A stretch of DNA of 19,167 bases from Bacillota bacterium (GTDB lineage Bacteria > Bacillota > Clostridia > Acetivibrionales > DSM-1351). Shown here piece after piece: positions 14,576 to 19,167 of this stretch (positions within the stretch are counted from its first letter, which is position 1; each line of letters starts with the position of its first letter). The notes below the pieces were generated by a model, which was not told where the DNA came from, ran no database searches, and worked only from the letters and a program-made list of their open reading frames with translations. Made by a program: the position numbers and the translations under genes. The stretch covers positions 1 through 19,167 of the forward strand of contig JAFABO010000235.1 in the NCBI GenBank assembly GCA_023426005.1. The letters run 5' to 3'.

Positions 14576-15302
14576 CGGGACCTGGGATTGTTTTCTCACT
14601 GCAATTCATCACTATTATTATGACCGGAAGGCAGTGACAAATATTGAGTCGGCTTTGGACTACAGTCAAAACCTGATTGATGAATATAGAAATATACCTG
14701 CCGACAAAACAAAGGCTAAGGCTGTTGAACAGGCAATCTATAACAAAATTTCCCCTGAGAGTCTGGATAATATTCAGAGGTGTTTTTTTTCCGAATTGAA
14801 AGGCCGTGAAATGTGGATTTTAAAATACATCAAGCTGGGCTTCAAAATCGGTATGAAAATTGATTCCATGCTGGGAGACCAGACTGTACTGGATGTATTG
14901 GTGCCTGCCAGAAAAGTCGGGTTTGAATGCCACAGGCTGTTGGGATTGCTGCGCTTTGAGCTGCTTGAAAACAATATTTATTATGCAAAAATCTATCCCG
15001 ATCATAATGTCATTACCTTTATCTCTCCCCATTTCAAGGAGCGTTTTGCAGACCAGAACTGGATTATTCACGACACTAAAAGAAACCTGGCATCCCTTTA
15101 CAACACCAAAAGGATGGTTATTTCATATATGGATCTGGCCAATATTCCCCAGCTTCATTCGGAAGAACTGATGTTTCAGGACCTTTGGAAGAATTACTTC
15201 AAGCATATTGCCATTAAAAGCAGATATAACCCCAAACTTCAAAAATCCTTTTTACCAAAGCGCTATTGGAAAAACCTTACCGAAAAAAAACCGGATGATT
15301 GA
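14559..15302 (+). CDS. DUF4130-family probable DNA metabolism protein
   Basis: A 247-residue protein of the family (TIGR03915/DUF4130) that accompanies the preceding radical SAM protein. It begins with the hallmark IYIYDGTWDCFLTAIHHYY. The core has HRLLGLLRF (125-133), YPDHNVI, SPHFKERFADQNWIIHDTKR (156-175) and the end NPKLQKSFLPKRYW. In many bacteria this module is fused to a uracil-DNA-glycosylase-like domain; here that domain is absent, so the protein stops after DUF4130. The start is GTG at 14559 with GGGAGG 10 nt upstream, inside the radical SAM gene, so translation is coupled and the two products probably form one system. Conserved His, Asp and Arg suggest a nucleic-acid site, but no activity is established to my knowledge. 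Confidence 0.88.
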   Translation: MIYIYDGTWDCFLTAIHHYYYDRKAVTNIESALDYSQNLIDEYRNIPADKTKAKAVEQAIYNKISPESLDNIQRCFFSELKGREMWILKYIKLGFKIGMKIDSMLGDQTVLDVLVPARKVGFECHRLLGLLRFELLENNIYYAKIYPDHNVITFISPHFKERFADQNWIIHDTKRNLASLYNTKRMVISYMDLANIPQLHSEELMFQDLWKNYFKHIAIKSRYNPKLQKSFLPKRYWKNLTEKKPDD

Positions 15303-15344
15303 TGTTGCTAAAAAGTGTGGTAAAACTTTAATCAAATGAATGTA

Positions 15345-15449
15345 ATGCGCCATAATGGCGCATAGGGTAAAAGTGCTTACTGAAACTTGCAGCAAAAATA
15401 CTTGTTGTAAACTGTACCATTTCAAGTAAGCGCTTTGTATGCTTATACA
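15345..15449. repeat. Cluster of inverted repeats in convergent intergenic region
   Basis: Three hairpins sit between the convergent DUF4130 and murD genes. The first is ATGCGCCAT-A-ATGGCGCAT (15345-15363), a perfect 9-bp palindrome. The second is a long imperfect hairpin (15370-15436). Its outer arms, AAAGTGCTTACTGAAA and TTTCAAGTAAGCGCTTT, pair with one mismatch and one bulge, and its inner arms, TTGCAGCAA and TTGTTGTAA, pair with G-U pairs. The third is TGTAT-GCTT-ATACA (15436-15449). In the minus direction the second hairpin ends in CACTTTTACC, so it may terminate murD. No tidy U-run terminator exists for the plus-strand operon. Confidence 0.6.
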
Positions 15450-15463
15450 TTTGCCGGTCAATT

Positions 15464-16861
15464 TTACTTCAGCCTGTTGACCAGCTCCTTGAACACATTT
15501 CCCCGCTGCTCAAAGTTCTTGAACATATCAAAACTGGTACTTGCAGGAGAGAGAATTACACAATCCCCCGGCACGGCTTCGCTATATGCTCTGGACACGA
15601 TTTCCTCATAAGTGCCGCAGTGAATTATCTTCACTTCGCTTTCAATGTCGGTCTGGTGGACATAATTATTATACGCTTCTTCTATTCTCGGAGCAGTGGC
15701 ACCTATCAGCAGCAGAACCTTCACCTTTTCCGCTATAATCTGTCCAATCGGATCATAAGGTATTCCCTTATCCTTCCCCCCCGCGATCAATATAACCCTG
15801 TTTTTGAAGGTGCTGAGGGCAGCTATTGTTCTTGAGGGACTGCTGTCTATTGAGCTGTTGTAGAATTTAACACCGTTTATTTCTTTTACCAGCTCGATTC
15901 TGTGCTCCACACCGGCAAAAGTAGTTGCCACCTTTGCAATGGTTTCAGGCTTTACATAATCAATTGTTGCCGTAGCTGCAGCCATATAGTTTTCAATATT
16001 GTGGACTCCGGGTATCACTATGTCATCGGCATCAACTATCTCAACTTCCCTGTCCTGATTTTTAAAAACTATTTTGTTGTCTCTGAATACAACACCTTTT
16101 TCCAGGCTTGCCGCCCTTGAGAAATAAACACATTCCCCTCTGGCTTCACCGGAAAAAGACTTTGTTATATCATTGTCATAATTTAACACAAGTTTATCTC
16201 CCGCCTTTTGATACAGAAAAATGTTTTTCTTGGCATCTACATACTCCTGAAGTGATTTATGGACGTCCAGATGATTAGGTGATAAATTTGTTATAACAGC
16301 AACCGAAGGACTCTCCTCAATGGTCATAAGCTGAAAACTGCTCAGTTCAAGAATAACTTTATCACTTTCCCTGACTTCATCTATTTTGCTCAAAAGAGGG
16401 GTTCCGATATTACCTCCCAGCCAGCAGTTATATCCTTCTGCAGATAATATTTTATATATCAGTGTGGTCGTAGTTGTTTTCCCGTCGCTGCCTGTTACTG
16501 CAAAGACCTGCGCAGGACACAGATTGAGGAACACTTCCATTTCTGATGTAAGTTCGGCTCCTTTGGCCAGGGCTTCGGCCAATTCAGGTACATCCGGTCT
16601 CATACCCGGAGTTCTGAAAATCAGATCAAACCCTTCCAATCTTGATAAATATTCATTGCCCAGGCTATATTTGACAGTAAGCCCCTGGAGTTCTGCGTAT
16701 GCATCTTTTAGATCTTCCGAAGTATTTTTATCGAAAGCAGTAACATCCACACCCAAGTTTACCAGATATTTAATTAAAGGAATGTTGCTGATACCAATAC
16801 CCAGCACAGCTACCTTTTTGTCTTTTATACCATGCTTAAACTGCTCAAGTTTGCTATTCAT
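15464..16861 (-). CDS. murD: UDP-N-acetylmuramoyl-L-alanine--D-glutamate ligase MurD
   Basis: A 465-residue cytosolic Mur ligase that adds D-glutamate to UDP-MurNAc-L-Ala in peptidoglycan precursor synthesis. The N-terminal UDP-binding domain shows VAVLGIGISNIPLIKYL (17-33). The central ATPase domain has the P-loop VTGSDGKTTTT (122-132), GGNIGTPLL (149-157), ELSSFQL (172-178) and NLSPNHLDVH (192-201). The C-terminal domain has GVEHRIELV, NSSIDSSPSRT, which stands where many MurD proteins have a DSKATN-like segment, and ILIAGGKDKGIPYD. AAGGAGGAAATTT precedes the ATG. It stands alone, outside a division/cell-wall cluster, next to a divergent tRNA-Leu, so a second murD in the dcw cluster cannot be excluded. 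A candidate TTGAAC-16-TATAAA promoter lies upstream. Confidence 0.93.
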   Translation of the reverse strand: MNSKLEQFKHGIKDKKVAVLGIGISNIPLIKYLVNLGVDVTAFDKNTSEDLKDAYAELQGLTVKYSLGNEYLSRLEGFDLIFRTPGMRPDVPELAEALAKGAELTSEMEVFLNLCPAQVFAVTGSDGKTTTTTLIYKILSAEGYNCWLGGNIGTPLLSKIDEVRESDKVILELSSFQLMTIEESPSVAVITNLSPNHLDVHKSLQEYVDAKKNIFLYQKAGDKLVLNYDNDITKSFSGEARGECVYFSRAASLEKGVVFRDNKIVFKNQDREVEIVDADDIVIPGVHNIENYMAAATATIDYVKPETIAKVATTFAGVEHRIELVKEINGVKFYNSSIDSSPSRTIAALSTFKNRVILIAGGKDKGIPYDPIGQIIAEKVKVLLLIGATAPRIEEAYNNYVHQTDIESEVKIIHCGTYEEIVSRAYSEAVPGDCVILSPASTSFDMFKNFEQRGNVFKELVNRLK

Positions 16862-16894
16862 AAATTTCCTCCTTAAAAATTATTTATTTTCCTA

Positions 16895-16923
16895 TTGATT
16901 TACGAAAACATTTATAGTAAAAT
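16895..16923 (+). promoter_or_regulatory. Candidate promoter of the tRNA-Leu gene
   Basis: TTGATT (16895-16900), a 17-nt spacer and TAAAAT (16918-16923) place the start near 16930, about 15 nt before the mature tRNA 5' end. It overlaps the candidate murD promoter on the other strand. Confidence 0.55.
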
Positions 16924-16938
16924 ACATATGCGGTTCAA
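16911..16938 (-). promoter_or_regulatory. Candidate promoter of murD, interleaved with the tRNA promoter
   Basis: On the minus strand TTGAAC (16933-16938), a 16-nt spacer and TATAAA (16911-16916) would start transcription near 16904, giving a leader of about 43 nt. Confidence 0.42.
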
Positions 16939-16944
16939 GTTCAC

Positions 16945-17031
16945 GCGGATATGGCGGAATTGGCAGACGCGCATGATTCAGGTTCATGTGAGAGAAATTT
17001 CATGCAGGTTCAACTCCTGTTATCCGCACCA
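16945..17031 (+). tRNA. tRNA-Leu (anticodon CAG)
   Basis: A class II tRNA with a long variable arm. The acceptor arm GCGGATA (16945-16951) pairs with TATCCGC (17021-17027), followed by discriminator A and an encoded CCA. The D-arm contains GGCGGAATTGGCAGACGC. The anticodon stem CATGA/TCATG (16972-16976 and 16984-16988) holds loop TTCAGGT with anticodon CAG at 16979-16981, reading CUG. The extra arm is TGAGAG-AAA-TTTCA, and the T-arm carries GGTTCAACTCC. All expected pairs form, so it looks functional. It has its own promoter and terminator. Confidence 0.95.
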
Positions 17032-17073
17032 AAAGAGTTTGAAAATATAATTTTCAAACTCTTTTTATTTTTT
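17031..17073 (+). terminator. Strong terminator of tRNA-Leu, probably bidirectional
   Basis: AAAAGAGTTTGAAAA and TTTTCAAACTCTTTT are perfect 15-bp arms with a 5-nt loop, followed by TATTTTTT. The stem begins at the last base of the tRNA CCA. Read on the minus strand it also ends in four U, and it lies about 35-75 nt past the cheR stop, so it can serve both genes. Confidence 0.85.
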
Positions 17074-17106
17074 AAGTCGGTTACTATCGGCTGAAGCCTC
17101 CTTCTG

Positions 17107-17895
17107 TCAGCCAAAATTAAAGCTGTCGGCGTCCTTTACATAGAAAAACGTCTTTACCGACTTGAAATTATATTTATTGGCCATAATCATCTGTTCTGTG
17201 CTGCCAACAAACAGAATTCCCTGAGGGTTCAGAGACATATTAAAATTTTTGTAGATATCGTTTTTGGCTTCTTCAGTGAAGTATATCAGAACATTCCTGC
17301 AAACGATCAGATCCATACCTGCCGGATATGGGTCCCTTAACAGGTTAAACTGCCTGAATTCCACACAATTTTTTACTTCATCCTTAACCTTGTAATTGTC
17401 ACCCGCCATGGTAAAATATTTTTCCTTCATTTCATTTGGCAGATTTTCAAGGCTTTTAGAGGTATATACTCCAGCTTTAGCTTTTTCCAGGGCACCCATG
17501 TCGATATCGGTGGCAAGTATTCTTATTGAGCTGAGCGGTAACATTTTATTTAAAACCATGACCAGCGTGTAAGGTTCATCTCCGGTGGAACACGCCGAGC
17601 TCCAAATGTTGAGCTTTTTATTCCTGCCCAGCAGCAGCGGGAATATTTCTTTTTCAAGAACCGCCCACTGATCCGGGTTACGATAGAATTCCGATACATT
17701 TATTGTCAGATAATTTATAAACTCCTTGAATAATTCCTTGCTGTCCTTTAATGCCTGAACGTACTCTTTATATGTATCGAAATTATTTTTCTTTATCAGG
17801 GCATCAATTCTTCTCTTCATCTGCTTTTCCTTATAAAGAGTAAGATTTATTTTGGTCATTTTAAGGATTTCTTCTTTAAAACCCTCATAATCCAT
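17107..17895 (-). CDS. cheR: CheR-type chemotaxis protein methyltransferase
   Basis: A 262-residue SAM-dependent methyltransferase that should methylate glutamates on methyl-accepting chemotaxis receptors. The N-terminal all-helical CheR domain (about 1-70) includes YLTINVSEFYRNPDQW (62-77). The catalytic domain has the SAM loop WSSACSTGDEPYTL (98-111), the acidic ATDID (128-132), VCRNVLIYF (198-206) and the ending GSTEQMI (231-237). No C-terminal TPR or other fusion is present, so it is the classical short form. AGGAGG lies 7 nt before the ATG. No other chemotaxis gene is within the window, so it may be an orphan copy or the start of a set elsewhere; some CheR homologues act on non-chemotaxis pathways. 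Confidence 0.93.
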   Translation of the reverse strand: MDYEGFKEEILKMTKINLTLYKEKQMKRRIDALIKKNNFDTYKEYVQALKDSKELFKEFINYLTINVSEFYRNPDQWAVLEKEIFPLLLGRNKKLNIWSSACSTGDEPYTLVMVLNKMLPLSSIRILATDIDMGALEKAKAGVYTSKSLENLPNEMKEKYFTMAGDNYKVKDEVKNCVEFRQFNLLRDPYPAGMDLIVCRNVLIYFTEEAKNDIYKNFNMSLNPQGILFVGSTEQMIMANKYNFKSVKTFFYVKDADSFNFG

Positions 17896-18006
17896 AATAT
17901 ATCCTCCTAATACTAGTATATTATAAGTATGTATGTATTCATGTTTTTAATGCCGTACTCATTGCAATAATCGAACAATATATGTTACATTAATTTCCAG
18001 TACTTA

Positions 18007-18040
18007 AATAAAAGGATGTACCGAGGTACATCCTTTTATT
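18007..18040 (-). terminator. Terminator downstream of the S1-domain gene
   Basis: A perfect 16-bp inverted repeat with arms 18007-18022 and 18025-18040 and a nominal 2-nt centre. On the minus strand it lies 15 nt past the stop and the right arm ends in CCTTTTATTT. The stem is symmetrical in A/T tails and could also act weakly in the other direction. Confidence 0.78.
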
Positions 18041-18055
18041 CGAACAGATTAATAA

Positions 18056-19167
18056 TTATTTATTATCTTCATCTGCTATGCTTTCACCGATGGTATTGGT
18101 CATTTCCTCTTTGTGTTCGGTTGGAATTTCTTCACCGGGCTCAACAACTGCCTCTTCCTTTTTTGCACCGACAGGATCAATAGGATTCACTTCTTTGATG
18201 CTAAGACTGATCTTTTTAGCTTCGATGTCCAGTTCGGTAATTTTTGCTTCAACCATCTGTCCAACCTTCAGGACATCTCCCGGTTTGCCCAAACGCACAT
18301 TGGATATTTGCGATATGTGAACCAAACCGTCAACGCCCTGTTCTATTTCCACAAAAGCACCGAAGGGTACAAGTCTTACAACTTTTCCGGTTATTACATT
18401 GCCAACCTCGTATTTTTCAGCAGCCTTATTCCAGGGATTGTCAGCCTGCTTCTTGTAGCCGAGAGAGATTCTCTTCTTATCCCTGTCAAATTCAAGGACT
18501 GAAACCACTATCTCATCTCCAACCTTTACAACTTCCGACGGATGCTTTATTTTGTTCCAGGAGAGCTCTGACAGGTGGACAAGTCCGTCAACTCCTCCGA
18601 TATCAACGAAAGCACCAAAATCCATAAGGCTCTTTACAACACCGTTATAGGTTTTACCTATTTCGATACTGTTCCAGATTTCGTTTGAAGCCACTTCCTT
18701 ATTTTTTTCAATCAATATCCTTGAAGAACCAACTACTTTTCTCTTCTGCTTGTTGACTTCAATGATCTGAACCTGCAATACCTGTTTTACAAATTCGGAA
18801 AGATCCTTAACAAATCTGTCGCTGATTTGTGATGCAGGAATGAATATTTTTACACCGCTGGAAACACCTATTACTCCGCCGTTTACCTTTTCAGTAACTT
18901 TAACGGTAACAGGCTGTTTGGTTTCAAATGCACTTTCTATTGTATCCCAGCCTTTGACAGCGTCAACCTTGGTTTTGCTTAAAACAACATTACCTTCTCC
19001 GTCGTTAACTCTTACAACAAAAACGTCAATTTCATCGCCCACCTTAAGTGATTTTTCAGGATTAAAGTCCGGATCGTTTGAAAATTCCTGAATCGGAATT
19101 ATTCCATCTGATTTGAAGCCCAAATCAACAAATACTTCACTTTGATTATATCCGATAATTCTTCCTT
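18056..19167 (-). CDS. S1-domain RNA-binding protein (ribosomal protein S1-like), 5' end cut by window edge
   Basis: The reading frame stays open to the right edge, so the N-terminus is missing; 369 residues are visible. A partial first S1 domain begins GRIIGYNQSEVFVDLGFKSD. Three further S1 motifs follow at about 84-152, 169-240 (GVVKSLMDFGAFVDIGGVDG) and 254-325 (GKVVRLVPFGAFVEIEQGVDG), then an acidic, probably disordered tail of about 40 residues. The second visible domain (GVIGVSSGVKIFIPASQ) is diverged, as in Gram-positive four-domain S1 proteins. The protein should bind mRNA on the 30S subunit or otherwise in translation. In many clostridia such an S1 array is fused behind IspH (isoprenoid synthesis); whether that is so here lies beyond the edge. 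A strong terminator follows. Confidence 0.88.
   Translation of the reverse strand, partial: GRIIGYNQSEVFVDLGFKSDGIIPIQEFSNDPDFNPEKSLKVGDEIDVFVVRVNDGEGNVVLSKTKVDAVKGWDTIESAFETKQPVTVKVTEKVNGGVIGVSSGVKIFIPASQISDRFVKDLSEFVKQVLQVQIIEVNKQKRKVVGSSRILIEKNKEVASNEIWNSIEIGKTYNGVVKSLMDFGAFVDIGGVDGLVHLSELSWNKIKHPSEVVKVGDEIVVSVLEFDRDKKRISLGYKKQADNPWNKAAEKYEVGNVITGKVVRLVPFGAFVEIEQGVDGLVHISQISNVRLGKPGDVLKVGQMVEAKITELDIEAKKISLSIKEVNPIDPVGAKKEEAVVEPGEEIPTEHKEEMTNTIGESIADEDNK

Noticed and set aside
17093..17114. GGCTGA/TCAGCC inverted repeat as the cheR terminator
   Set aside because: Only 6 bp with a 12-nt loop, overlapping the stop codon and with no U-run; the tRNA terminator hairpin just beyond is far better.
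1..19167. CRISPR array, insertion sequence, prophage or integrated element
   Set aside because: No regularly spaced repeats, transposase or integrase frames or target duplications are seen. The tRNA-Leu 3' end is followed by its own terminator with no attachment-site duplication within the window.

Overview
The window looks like a chromosomal segment of an anaerobic, Gram-positive, low-GC Clostridia species. The case rests on strong AGGAGG-type ribosome binding sites, AT-rich intergenic DNA, secreted proteins carrying copper-amine-oxidase-like N-terminal 'stalk' domains, a PFL-family/ACT-domain gene pair, and best family resemblance to Ruminiclostridium/Acetivibrio-type clostridia (inferred from memory of the families, not from a search). 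I see no insertion sequence, prophage, CRISPR array or rRNA. Most of the window reads as ordinary backbone, with one metal-handling cluster and one putative DNA-repair pair.

Positions 1-5895 (all minus strand) hold a copper cluster. In transcription order it runs: a membrane-anchored DUF2318-type cysteine protein, an uncatalogued 55-residue ORF ending in Cys-Cys, a two-HMA copper P-type ATPase (CopA), a CopZ-like chaperone, an OmpR-family response regulator and a HAMP histidine kinase. The likely logic is export (CopA), intracellular delivery (CopZ) and signal-dependent control (the two-component pair). A roughly 175-bp divergent region then separates it from a plus-strand LytR-CpsA-Psr (LCP) wall-polymer ligase gene (6071-7216).

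Positions 7222-10871 (minus) encode envelope proteins: a DUF2752 membrane protein, an HtrA/DegP-like secreted protease, and a secreted protein with a stalk domain plus three PsbP-like repeats. The protease and the repeat protein appear co-transcribed from a well-formed promoter. Positions 11057-12754 (minus) hold an ACT-domain protein (UPF0237) directly upstream of a DUF711/UPF0210 'PFL family' protein, ending in a strong terminator.

Positions 12957-15302 (plus) have a clear sigma-A promoter driving two overlapping genes: a radical SAM protein of the putative DNA modification/repair family and its DUF4130 partner. A hairpin-rich gap leads to murD (minus), whose candidate promoter is interleaved with that of a divergent tRNA-Leu(CAG). 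A CheR methyltransferase and an S1-domain protein (cut by the right edge) complete the window.

The least explained items are the 55-residue Cys-Cys ORF in the copper cluster, a 76-bp dispersed repeat present twice about 10.8 kb apart in the same orientation, the hairpin-dense gap at 15345-15449, and the radical SAM/DUF4130 pair, whose chemistry is, as far as I know, undescribed.
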